Part shown: positions 33,731-41,294 of the stretch, piece by piece
Numbering within the stretch: the stretch's first letter is position 1
Layout: the number at the start of each line of letters is the position of its first letter
Source: Marnyiella aurantia
GTDB lineage: Bacteria; Bacteroidota; Bacteroidia; Flavobacteriales; Weeksellaceae
DNA length: 64,000 nucleotides
Reading direction: 5' to 3'
Assembly (NCBI RefSeq): GCF_014041915.1
Contig: NZ_CP059472.1
Coordinates: forward strand, 1,860,001-1,924,000
Notes under the pieces: generated by a model
What the model saw: only the letters and a program-made list of their open reading frames with translations
Told to the model about the DNA's origin: nothing
Database searches by the model: none
Position numbers and translations under genes: made by a program

Positions 33731-34366
33731 TTACAGCCAGGTTACAACACCGCTCTCTACGCAGTAATTAGCACCTATGATTTTAATGCTGCCCTCCTTC
33801 TCCATAGTTCTCAGCGTTTCACTCTGGGCTCTGATCTGTGCAATGGTACGCTGTATATTGCAGACATTCAGTCGCTCGAGCAGGTCTTCATTAGCCGAGG
33901 ACCTTTCTTCCCCCTCATATATGACCTCATTTATGCAGTCTTCAAAATTGCTGATGAGGTGATTCAGGTTTTCCATTCCAAGACCTTCCACTTTACGTGC
34001 GTCCAGTCCACCCTTCAGAGCGCCGCATTTGCTGTGTCCAAGCACGACTACCAATTTGGATCCTGCCACCTTACAGGCAAATTCCATTGAGCCCAAAATA
34101 TCACGGTTCACGAAATTTCCGGCGATTCTTATGCTGAATATATCTCCAAGTCCCTGATCAAAGATCAGCTCGGCAGAAGTCCGGCTGTCTATGCAGCTCA
34201 GGACTGCCGCAAATGGCCATTGCCCGGCGCGGGTATCATTTACCTGCTCCAGCAGATTGCGGTTAATTTTAAGGTTCTGTACAAAGCGCTGATTCCCCTC
34301 CTGTAAGAAGATTAATGCTTTTTCAGGTGTAGTTGTGGTTTGTGTTTCTAGAGTATGTGCTTTCAT
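33731..34366 (-). CDS. beta-class carbonic anhydrase (first of two)
   Basis: This enzyme interconverts CO2 and bicarbonate. The 211-residue protein has the zinc ligands C58 (SCIDSRTSAE), H111 and C114 (GHSKCGALKGG), and the catalytic dyad D60/R62. GLGDIFSIRIAGN precedes the last two ligands. There is no signal peptide, so it should be cytoplasmic. It lies 31 nt downstream of the SulP anion transporter gene on the same strand and is likely co-transcribed with it. It is of a different sub-type from the second carbonic anhydrase at 36424-37107. Confidence 0.94.
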   Translation of the reverse strand: MKAHTLETQTTTTPEKALIFLQEGNQRFVQNLKINRNLLEQVNDTRAGQWPFAAVLSCIDSRTSAELIFDQGLGDIFSIRIAGNFVNRDILGSMEFACKVAGSKLVVVLGHSKCGALKGGLDARKVEGLGMENLNHLISNFEDCINEVIYEGEERSSANEDLLERLNVCNIQRTIAQIRAQSETLRTMEKEGSIKIIGANYCVESGVVTWL

Positions 34367-34397
34367 TATTATTTTATTTTTCTGGGTAATAACTTAA

Positions 34398-35990
34398 TTA
34401 AATGGCCCTGCGGTGTGCAATGATGACATGCGAATCCTGATCTTCTGCATATTCCTGATAGGATGTCTTGAAACCGGTTAGTGTAACTTCAATATCTTCT
34501 TCTTTAGCGCGGATATTGGCAAACTCCTGAATCATTTCCAGGATGTCTGTGGCTATATACGAAGTTGACCTCGCGTCTATGCAAACTCGGGAGTTTGGCT
34601 TCACATTTTTCAGTGTCTTTTTTATAGCCGCTTTGTTCAGGAAAGAAACCTCTTCTGCCAATTTAATGTTTATCTCATCGGCATCGTCAAGCTGTTCGCG
34701 GCTCAGATAGTAGGCGCGTTTCATATTGCCCTGCAGAATATAAAATATGGAGATTAATAATCCTATACCTACACCTTTGAGTAAGTCCAGGAAAACTACC
34801 GCAATAATAGTTGCAATAAAGGGTATAAACTGATGCTTTCCTTTTTTCCAAAAGTGCATGATAGTAGCCGGTTTGGCCAGTTTATATCCAATCAGGATAA
34901 GTACTGCGGCCAGCGTGGACAATGGGATCATATTGAGAATGAACGGTATTGTAAGAACGGAGATAAGCAGTAATGCACCATGGATCATCGTTGATGCTTT
35001 GCTCGTTGCACCCGCATTTGCATTTGCGGAACTCCGCACAACTACAGAAGTCATCGGCAGGCCTCCAATTAATGACGAAAGCAGGTTTCCAATACCCTGA
35101 GCCCTAAGTTCACGGTTAGTGTCAGTGATCCTTCGGTGCGTATCCAGTCTGTCTGATGCTTCAATGCAGAGCAGCGTTTCGATGGAGGCTACAATGGCAA
35201 TTGTTGCACCTACTACCCAAACCTGCATATTCAGAAATCCGCTGAATGCCGGAAATACAAGCATTCCACGGAAATCGTCCAAACTTTTTGGGACGGGCAG
35301 GGAGACAAGATGTTCCGATCCTATAGCCAGTGCACTACCAGTGACAGTAAACAGGTAATTCAGTATTATGCCGGACGCTACCGCCACCAGGGCTCCAGGG
35401 ACCATCTTTATTTTTTTAAGCCTCGGAAATTTGTCCCATGCCAAAAGTATGGCAACTGAAGTTAGGGTTACTATAACTGCGCCGGGGTGGATGCCGGCCG
35501 CCATGGTGGCCAGTGTATCCAAACTGAAGCCATTCACCGCCATCACACTGTCTGTGAATCCCGTGGCAAAACCAAATGCATTAGGAATTTGGGTGATAAT
35601 GATAATAATGCCAATACCCGCCAGCATCCCTTCGATCACATTCGTCGGGAAGTAGTTGGAAATACTTCCAGCCCTAACAAAGCCGAGTACCAGCTGTAGA
35701 AGACCTGCAATTAAACCGGCACAAAGAAACATTTGAAAGCTGCCCAAACCGGTTATTGCTGTAAGAACTATAGCTGTAAGACCTGCCGCAGGTCCCGATA
35801 CTGAAATATTTGAATTGCTTAAATATCCTACGACCAAACCGCCAATTATGCCGGCTATAACCCCGGAGAGTGGAGGTGCGCCCGAGGCCAGTGCAATTCC
35901 CAGACATAAGGGAAGTGCTACGAGGAAGACAACGAGTCCGGAAGGGAAATTTTCTTTTATCCCTCCATATAATGATTTTGCTTTTTTCAT
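34398..35990 (-). CDS. SulP family inorganic anion transporter (likely bicarbonate)
   Basis: The 530-residue inner-membrane transporter has 10-14 hydrophobic segments. The SulP signature region is near the N-terminus (FPSGLVVFLVALPLCLGIAL, then GGLVVGYLSNSNISVSGPAAGLTAIV, given by its ends). GLPMTSVVVRSSANANAGATSK sits in the middle. The C-terminal STAS domain (about 430-530) includes VCIDARSTSYIATDILEMI. SulP proteins carry sulfate or bicarbonate, usually with sodium or protons. The flanking carbonic anhydrase genes make bicarbonate the likelier substrate, but the sequence alone does not settle it. Confidence 0.92.
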   Translation of the reverse strand: MKKAKSLYGGIKENFPSGLVVFLVALPLCLGIALASGAPPLSGVIAGIIGGLVVGYLSNSNISVSGPAAGLTAIVLTAITGLGSFQMFLCAGLIAGLLQLVLGFVRAGSISNYFPTNVIEGMLAGIGIIIIITQIPNAFGFATGFTDSVMAVNGFSLDTLATMAAGIHPGAVIVTLTSVAILLAWDKFPRLKKIKMVPGALVAVASGIILNYLFTVTGSALAIGSEHLVSLPVPKSLDDFRGMLVFPAFSGFLNMQVWVVGATIAIVASIETLLCIEASDRLDTHRRITDTNRELRAQGIGNLLSSLIGGLPMTSVVVRSSANANAGATSKASTMIHGALLLISVLTIPFILNMIPLSTLAAVLILIGYKLAKPATIMHFWKKGKHQFIPFIATIIAVVFLDLLKGVGIGLLISIFYILQGNMKRAYYLSREQLDDADEINIKLAEEVSFLNKAAIKKTLKNVKPNSRVCIDARSTSYIATDILEMIQEFANIRAKEEDIEVTLTGFKTSYQEYAEDQDSHVIIAHRRAI

Positions 35991-36116
35991 TTATTGGTAA
36001 AGTGTTGTGCACCTGCTTATTATAATAAACAGTGCCGATTGAAAATTTAGTAAGATTGCACAGTGGTCCTGTCCCGAATATTAATATATTCTGGTCAGCA
36101 TCCATGTGGGGGTATA

Positions 36117-36410
36117 CTAAAATTCCGGAGGTGGAGAAAAAATAGAAAGAAATGGGGACAGATGAACGGAATCATCTGCCAGCAGAAATGAACTGGACAG
36201 TAAATCTGCGCCAATAAGTTTAAGGAAATCGTGAACGTTTAACGTTGAGGGAATAGTTTTTTCATGCAGCACAAGTGGACCGTGCTGTGTTTCTTCTTCA
36301 GAAACCATGACGGTGGACACGGGAATGTCCCATCCCAATGTAGCGGCCATACTGGGTAAGGCCATGAAGTTGAGAAAAATCGCTAAGGTGATTAAACTCC
36401 AGATCCGCAT
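36117..36410 (-). CDS. small exported protein between the carbonic anhydrase and SulP genes
   Basis: From the ATG at 36410 the product is 97 residues: a signal peptide (MRIWSLITLAIFLNFMALPS, cleavage near MAA), then about 73 mature residues. The mature part has a hydrophobic patch (FLKLIGADLLSSSFLLAD) and ends SPFLSIFSPPPEF. A TTG 21 nt further upstream (36431) would overlap the carbonic anhydrase stop and is less likely. Small exported proteins in this position are common in flavobacterial genomes, but I recognise no family. It may be part of the same transport unit. Confidence 0.55.
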   Translation of the reverse strand: MRIWSLITLAIFLNFMALPSMAATLGWDIPVSTVMVSEEETQHGPLVLHEKTIPSTLNVHDFLKLIGADLLSSSFLLADDSVHLSPFLSIFSPPPEF

Positions 36411-36423
36411 CGGTAAAGACTTT

Positions 36424-37107
36424 TTAATCAAAGAAGTTCTTGTTTTTCTTTCGGCTCATCACCCAGTCTGAGTTGGTGAGGTTATATATTTTCTGAATAT
36501 CTTTCAAAATACTTTCAAAATCAATTTCCTGGTCAATGATCCTGCCTGTTTTAAGGTCAAACACCCATCCATGCACAATTGGATACTCATCCACAAGATA
36601 CTGTTCCTGCACGACGGCCATCTTTATTACGTTAATGCACTGTTCCTGCACATTAAGTTCAACCAGTCGGTTATATCTTTCATGCTCGTCAGAAATCTGG
36701 TCCAGTTCGGCTTGGTGAAGTCTGTACACATCCCGTATATTCCGCAGCCAAGGGTTCAGTAAGCCTAAATCCTCAGAGGTCATGGCAGCCTTTACGCCAC
36801 CGCAGCCATAATGACCGCAAACAATGATATGCTTAACCTTAAGGTGTTCCACGGCATACTGTATAACCGCTGTGGAATTCATATCCAGCGTATTTACCAA
36901 ATTGGCCACATTACGTGTTACGAAAACCTCGCCTGGCTTCATTCCCATCATCTCTTCTGCTGACACGCGGCTGTCCGAACACCCAATATACAGATATTCG
37001 GGGTTTTGGGTCTCTGCAAGAATCTTAAAGAAATCCGGATTTTCGGTAATCTTGGCTTCCACCCATTTGCGGTTGTTTTCAAAGATGACGTCGTAGGATT
37101 TTCCCAT
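36424..37107 (-). CDS. beta-class carbonic anhydrase (second of two)
   Basis: The 227-residue protein has zinc ligands C43 (YIGCSDSRVSAEE), H99 and C102 (VCGHYGCGGVKAAM), and the D45/R47 dyad. GEVFVTRNVANLV and the later HGWVFDLKTGRI are typical of the CynT-like beta branch found in many bacteria. It is cytoplasmic. It is the first gene of the minus-strand set that continues with a small exported protein, the SulP transporter and the other carbonic anhydrase. A -7 box (TAATTTTG on the minus strand, 37122-37129) lies 14 nt before the ATG. Confidence 0.95.
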   Translation of the reverse strand: MGKSYDVIFENNRKWVEAKITENPDFFKILAETQNPEYLYIGCSDSRVSAEEMMGMKPGEVFVTRNVANLVNTLDMNSTAVIQYAVEHLKVKHIIVCGHYGCGGVKAAMTSEDLGLLNPWLRNIRDVYRLHQAELDQISDEHERYNRLVELNVQEQCINVIKMAVVQEQYLVDEYPIVHGWVFDLKTGRIIDQEIDFESILKDIQKIYNLTNSDWVMSRKKNKNFFD

Positions 37108-37247
37108 AATAACTGTTACTGCAAAATTATCTCATTACCGTCGGAAATTGCACTTAGCCGATAGATTTTATAAATAATAGGGCAAAAATATAGTTTCAGA
37201 CGTAGAAAACACAATTTTTAACACCCTTTAACTGGTAAAGAATTCGA

Positions 37248-38105
37248 TTAAAGTAAGGCTTTTAGATATTCGCCATAGCCACTTTTACCATATTTGGCGG
37301 CAGCTTCAAGAAGTTGTTCCTCGTTAATGAATCCTTTGGCATAAGCAATTTCCTCAATGCACGAGATTTTAAACCCCTGTCGTTTTTCAAGAACTTTTAC
37401 AAATTCCGAAGCTTCGTGCAGTGAGTCGAAGGTGCCGGTATCCAGCCATGCGGCGCCGCGTGACATCACGCCCACTTCCAGCTCACCACGCTCCAGATAA
37501 ATTCTGTTTACATCCGTGATTTCAAGCTCTCCCCGTGCGGAAGGTTTCAGGTTTTTGGCAATTTCAACAACAGAATTATCATAAAAATAAAGGCCCGGGA
37601 CGGCGTAATTGGATTTTGGATGTTCGGGTTTTTCCTCAATCGAGATGGCTTTCAGTTTGTCATCAAATTCCACAACACCATATCTCTCCGGATCTGAGAC
37701 CTGATAGGCGAATACGCAGCCGCCTTTTACAGTAGTTTTGCTTTCAAGAAGTTTGGGCAAACCGGCACCGTAAAAAATATTGTCGCCCAGAACCAGTGCT
37801 ACTGAATCGCCGCCGATAAATTCTTCACCTAAAATAAAGGCCTGCGCCAGTCCGTCCGGTGACGGTTGAACCTTATACTGTATGTTGCAGCCAATGGAGG
37901 AGCCATCACCTAAAAGTTTGATGAAACCTTCCTGGTCATGTGGCGTCGTAATAATAAGAATATCCTTAATTCCTGCCAGCAGTAGTGTGGACAGCGGATA
38001 ATAGATCATCGGCTTGTCATAAACTGGCATGAGCTGCTTGCTTACCGCAATCGTAAGCGGATAAAGTCTGGTACCGGAGCCGCCGGCGAGTATGATTCCT
38101 TTCAT
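37248..38105 (-). CDS. rfbA: glucose-1-phosphate thymidylyltransferase
   Basis: RfbA makes dTDP-glucose from glucose-1-phosphate and dTTP, the first step of the dTDP-L-rhamnose and related pathways. The 285-residue protein opens with the nucleotide-binding [18 protein letters not shown]. It continues with [60 protein letters not shown] (given by its ends) and [14 protein letters not shown]. It would be the gene after rfbB, but an S23 cassette separates the two. The left repeat array of the cassette ends its last unit 18 nt before this ATG. rfbC and rfbD are not here. Confidence 0.96.
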   Translation of the reverse strand: MKGIILAGGSGTRLYPLTIAVSKQLMPVYDKPMIYYPLSTLLLAGIKDILIITTPHDQEGFIKLLGDGSSIGCNIQYKVQPSPDGLAQAFILGEEFIGGDSVALVLGDNIFYGAGLPKLLESKTTVKGGCVFAYQVSDPERYGVVEFDDKLKAISIEEKPEHPKSNYAVPGLYFYDNSVVEIAKNLKPSARGELEITDVNRIYLERGELEVGVMSRGAAWLDTGTFDSLHEASEFVKVLEKRQGFKISCIEEIAYAKGFINEEQLLEAAAKYGKSGYGEYLKALL

Positions 38106-38122
38106 TTTGGTGTTGTTATTTT

Positions 38123-38147
38123 GTTAGAAGGTTAGAAGGTTAGGAAG
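38123..38147 (+). repeat. left octamer array of S23 cassette 2
   Basis: Three units in exact 8-nt period: GTTAGAAG at 38123 and 38131, and GTTAGGAAG at 38139. The 21 bases 38123-38143 are an exact inverted copy of 38574-38594, on the other side of the S23 gene. Confidence 0.9.
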
Positions 38148-38167
38148 TTTCGGTGTATGGGAAAACG

Positions 38168-38521
38168 CTATTCCTTCAGGCTTGCTATTAAACGCGCTAA
38201 CATGTTTTTTATAAAATAAATTCTTTCTACAATTTCTTCATTTTTTTCCATTAAATGCAGACGTTCCGCTATTTCCAGCTGAGTATCCAGTTCGCTAAGA
38301 GAACCCAGTGCGATATAAAGAAAACGTTTCAATTCCGCGCTTCCTTTTCTTCCACAGCCTTCGGCAATATTTGAAGGCACGGAAACTGCAGCTCTTTTTA
38401 GTTGACTTGTTAGCCCATAAATTTCTTCCTTTGGAAAAACGGCAGTAGCACGATAGATCTCTTCAACAAGAACCATGGATTCCTGCCAAACCTTTAAATC
38501 CTTATGTGACCGAACATCCAT
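38168..38521 (-). CDS. four-helix-bundle protein of the S23/IVS family (cassette 2)
   Basis: The 117-residue helical protein shares the S23 marks: HKDLKVWQESM at the start, RAAVSVPSNIAEGCGRKGSAEL in the middle (given by its ends) and FLYIALGSLSELDTQLEIAE. It is a diverged relative of the protein at 6168-6569, aligned at DL-x-[IV]WQ, NIAEG-x2-R and FL-x-IA. The gene sits between rfbA and rfbB in the same orientation and is enclosed by inverted octamer arrays (38123-38147 and 38550-38604). S23 genes are often found within polysaccharide loci of Bacteroidota, but their function is unknown. Confidence 0.85.
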   Translation of the reverse strand: MDVRSHKDLKVWQESMVLVEEIYRATAVFPKEEIYGLTSQLKRAAVSVPSNIAEGCGRKGSAELKRFLYIALGSLSELDTQLEIAERLHLMEKNEEIVERIYFIKNMLARLIASLKE

Positions 38522-38549
38522 CTCTTCTACAGGTAATTATAATAACTTT

Positions 38550-38604
38550 CTAACCGTCTAACCGTCTAACCTCCTAACCTTCTAACCTTCTAACCTCCTA
38601 ACCC
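38550..38604 (-). repeat. right octamer array of S23 cassette 2
   Basis: Seven CTAAC units begin at 38550, 38558, 38566, 38574, 38582, 38590 and 38598, an exact 8-nt period. The remaining three bases vary (CGT, CTC, CTT, CCT). On the minus strand these are GTTAG units pointing toward the S23 gene. The array touches the stop codon of rfbB (38605-38607). Confidence 0.92.
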
Positions 38605-39684
38605 TTAAGAGTACTGTCCATCATAATACTCCTGATAACTGCCCGATGTAACATGCTCCAGCCATTCTTGATTTTCCAGGAACCAGTCTATTGTCTTGCT
38701 TAAACCTTCCTCAAATGTTACGGACGGTTTCCAGCCCAGGTCACTGCTTAGTTTGGTGGCGTCAATGGCGTAACGCTTGTCATGCCCGGGTCTGTCCTTC
38801 ACATAAGTGATGAGTTTTTCTGAATGACCAGCCTCGTTGCCAAGTTTTTCATCCATCTGTTTTATGAGTTCTTTCACAAGGTCAATGTTCTGCCACTCGT
38901 TGAACCCGCCGATATTATAAGTCTCGCCGGTCCTGGCTTCGAAGAAAATCTGGTGTATTGCCTTTGCATGGTCTATTACAAATAGCCAGTCCCTTGTGTA
39001 TTTTCCATCGCCATAAATAGGTAATGGTTTTTCGTTAATGATATTCGATATGCAAAGCGGAATTAGCTTTTCAGGAAAATGGTTCGGACCGTAGTTATTG
39101 GAACAGTTCGATACAATAAAAGGCATTCCATATGTATTTCCGTAAGCGCGAACCAGATGGTCCGAAGCTGCTTTGCTTGCTGAGTAAGGAGATTGCGGAT
39201 CATAAGGGGTGGTTTCCAGGAAAAACCCGGTTTCCCCTAAACTTCCGTAAACCTCGTCCGTAGACACGTGATAGAAAAGGTTGCTACGGCTTTGATCGGG
39301 GAAATTGCCGTGGGTATGATCGGGATTAAGCGTCCAGAATTCGCGGCAAAGGTTCAGCAGGTTGGCGGTTCCGTTTACGTTGGTATTTATAAAGGCATTG
39401 GGATCCGTTATACTGCGGTCCACATGGCTTTCGGCCGCCAGATGAATCACTGCATCCGGATTATATTTTTCAAAAATCCTTCTAAGTTCATCTACTTTGG
39501 TAATGTCGGCCTTTTCGAACACATAATTGGGCTCGTCCTCAATATCTTTAAGGTTTTCAAGATTGCCGGCGTAGGTCAGGGCATCCAGATTGATTATAGT
39601 GGATTCGGGGTGGTTCTTTACAAATTCCCTAACTACATGTGACCCAATGAACCCGGCGCCGCCAGTAATGATGATGTTTTTCAT
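38605..39684 (-). CDS. rfbB: dTDP-glucose 4,6-dehydratase
   Basis: RfbB turns dTDP-glucose into dTDP-4-keto-6-deoxyglucose. The 359-residue short-chain-dehydrogenase-type protein has the NAD loop GGAGFIGS (8-15). It also has HLAAESHVDRS (81-91), the catalytic TDE at 142-144 and YxxxK at Y167/K171. A diagnostic NNYGPNHFPEKLIP segment follows the YxxxK. It begins 2 nt after the UDP-sugar dehydrogenase gene ends, so the two are translationally close. The stop codon is followed directly by the octamer array of S23 cassette 2. Confidence 0.97.
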   Translation of the reverse strand: MKNIIITGGAGFIGSHVVREFVKNHPESTIINLDALTYAGNLENLKDIEDEPNYVFEKADITKVDELRRIFEKYNPDAVIHLAAESHVDRSITDPNAFINTNVNGTANLLNLCREFWTLNPDHTHGNFPDQSRSNLFYHVSTDEVYGSLGETGFFLETTPYDPQSPYSASKAASDHLVRAYGNTYGMPFIVSNCSNNYGPNHFPEKLIPLCISNIINEKPLPIYGDGKYTRDWLFVIDHAKAIHQIFFEARTGETYNIGGFNEWQNIDLVKELIKQMDEKLGNEAGHSEKLITYVKDRPGHDKRYAIDATKLSSDLGWKPSVTFEEGLSKTIDWFLENQEWLEHVTSGSYQEYYDGQYS

Positions 39685-39686
39685 GC

Positions 39687-41015
39687 TTATATTTTTTTTC
39701 CTGTGTTTTCTACTGTTCTCCTCCCAATACTTTTGTAAAAGAAACCGTTCTGTTCAAGAGTTTCCACCGCATACATATTCCTGCCGTCGAAAATGGCTTT
39801 ATTATTAAGGCGGCTGGCCATCAGTTTAAAATTAGGATTCTTGAACTCAGGCCATTCGGTTATGATCAGCAGGCAGTCCGCGCCATCCAGTGCCGAGTAC
39901 ATATCAGCGGCGTACTCAATTTGGTCTCCTAAAAGCCTGCGAACGTTATCCTCTGCTATTGCATCATAGGCTACGATTTCTGCTCCTTTATTAAGCAATG
40001 CCCGAATATTGTCCAGCGAAGAGGCTTCACGGATATCATCGGTATTGGCTTTGAATGCGAGGCCCCAAACCGCTATTCTGCGGCCCTGTAGGTTTCCTCC
40101 AAAATAATTTTCAATTTCGGGAACGAGTATTGTTTTTTGGTTGATGTTCACCACCTCTGTTGCCTGTAACAGCTGAAAATCAAAATTCTCACCTTTACCG
40201 GACCTTATGAGGGCTTTTACATCTTTGGGGAAGCAGCTTCCGCCATAGCCAATGCCCGGAAAGAGAAAACGGTGACCTATCCTGTCGTCAGAACCCATTC
40301 CGAGGCGAACTTTGTCTACATCGGCACCCACTTTCTCACAGTAATTGGCAATCTCATTCATGAACGTAATCTTCACTGCCAGGAATGAGTTGGAAGCATA
40401 TTTGGTGAGTTCAGACGATTTCTCATCCATAAATATAATAGGAATACCGGTATTGGTGAAAGGTTGGTAAATGGCCGACATTATCTCGCGTGCACGGGCT
40501 GAACTGCAACCTACCACAACCCTGGATGGATTCATGGAATCTTCCACGGCAAATCCTTCCCTTAAAAATTCGGGATTGGACACTACGTCAAAAGGAATGG
40601 TGGTTTTGGACGCGATCACCTGCCTTACATTTTCGGCAGTTCCTACCGGTACGGTAGATTTGTTCACGATCACTTTGTATCCGGTCATCAGCATGCCGAT
40701 TTTTTCAGCAACTCCCAAAACGTAGGAAAGATCTGCACTGCCGTCCTCGCCGGGAGGTGTGGGCAGGGCCAGGTAAATGACCTCACTTTTGTCTAATGCT
40801 TCTTTAAGGTCTGTGGTGAAAAACAGCCGCTGTGCCTGTATGTTTCTTGCGAACATTTCCTCCAGATTGGGTTCATAGATTGGAATCTTTCCATTCTGCA
40901 TCGCCTCAACCTTCTGTTCGTCTATGTCCACGCAATATACCGAATTTCCCAGCTCGGCCAGTGTTGATCCTGTAACCAGGCCTACATATCCGGTCCCTAC
41001 AATCGTAATGTTCAA
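39687..41015 (-). CDS. ugd: UDP-glucose 6-dehydrogenase family protein
   Basis: The 442-residue enzyme oxidises a UDP-hexose to the uronic acid in two NAD-dependent steps, giving precursors of surface polysaccharide. It starts at a TTG codon (MNITIVGTGYVGLVTGST, with the NAD loop GTGYVG at 7-12). STVPVGTA (120-127) and VSNPEFLREGFAVED (145-159) precede the catalytic cysteine C261 in GYGGSCFPKD, and VWGLAFKANTDDIRES-like sequence follows. UDP-glucose is the likely substrate, but UDP-ManNAc or UDP-GlcNAc cannot be excluded from sequence. It is the first gene of a set running into rfbB, the S23 cassette and rfbA. Confidence 0.92.
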   Translation of the reverse strand: MNITIVGTGYVGLVTGSTLAELGNSVYCVDIDEQKVEAMQNGKIPIYEPNLEEMFARNIQAQRLFFTTDLKEALDKSEVIYLALPTPPGEDGSADLSYVLGVAEKIGMLMTGYKVIVNKSTVPVGTAENVRQVIASKTTIPFDVVSNPEFLREGFAVEDSMNPSRVVVGCSSARAREIMSAIYQPFTNTGIPIIFMDEKSSELTKYASNSFLAVKITFMNEIANYCEKVGADVDKVRLGMGSDDRIGHRFLFPGIGYGGSCFPKDVKALIRSGKGENFDFQLLQATEVVNINQKTILVPEIENYFGGNLQGRRIAVWGLAFKANTDDIREASSLDNIRALLNKGAEIVAYDAIAEDNVRRLLGDQIEYAADMYSALDGADCLLIITEWPEFKNPNFKLMASRLNNKAIFDGRNMYAVETLEQNGFFYKSIGRRTVENTGKKI

Positions 41016-41190
41016 AATTTCTACTTTATAATTCCGCCAAAATTAATGAAAATTTGCCTTTTAAAATTAAATAATAATGTATACCTGATTTCAGTATTTA
41101 AAATGAGGTATCTGAATTGATAGTACAGAAAAATACTTAAAGTTGTTCACAGAAGGACGGGAGAGTCAAGAAACTGAGAATCACAACTCT

Positions 41191-41221
41191 TTTGCATTTT
41201 AATAAATTATTCATATATTTG
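41191..41221 (+). promoter_or_regulatory. consensus promoter of rimP-nusA-infB
   Basis: TTTG at 41191-41194, a 19-nt spacer and TATATTTG at 41214-41221 form a textbook Bacteroidota promoter. The transcript would begin near 41228 and pass through the terminator-like hairpin at 41243-41267. Confidence 0.75.
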
Positions 41222-41242
41222 CACAGGAATTGCGGAAAAATG

Positions 41243-41269
41243 AAAAGGCTTCGAAAGAGAGCCTTTTTT
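41243..41269 (+). terminator. terminator-like hairpin in the rimP-nusA-infB leader
   Basis: An 8-bp stem (41243-41250 with 41260-41267, AAAAGGCT/AGCCTTTT) with a 9-nt loop runs into a T6 run. It lies between the promoter and rimP, not at a gene end, so it could act as an attenuator for the operon. Confidence 0.65.
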
Positions 41270-41294
41270 CGTATCAGCAATTGTTCAGTTAATT

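Noticed and set aside
1412-36079. An 11-nt match (CCTGTCCCGAA) between the acn-side gap (about 1412-1422, inverted) and the SulP upstream gap (36069-36079)
   Set aside because: An 11-mer shared by two places in 64 kb on either strand is expected many times by chance, and nothing around the two copies extends the similarity.
38550-38604. The octamer array as a CRISPR-like or VNTR gene-control array
   Set aside because: The unit is 8 nt with no spacers of 25-40 nt and no cas genes are near, so CRISPR is excluded. A simple slippage tract would not occur inverted on both sides of one gene.
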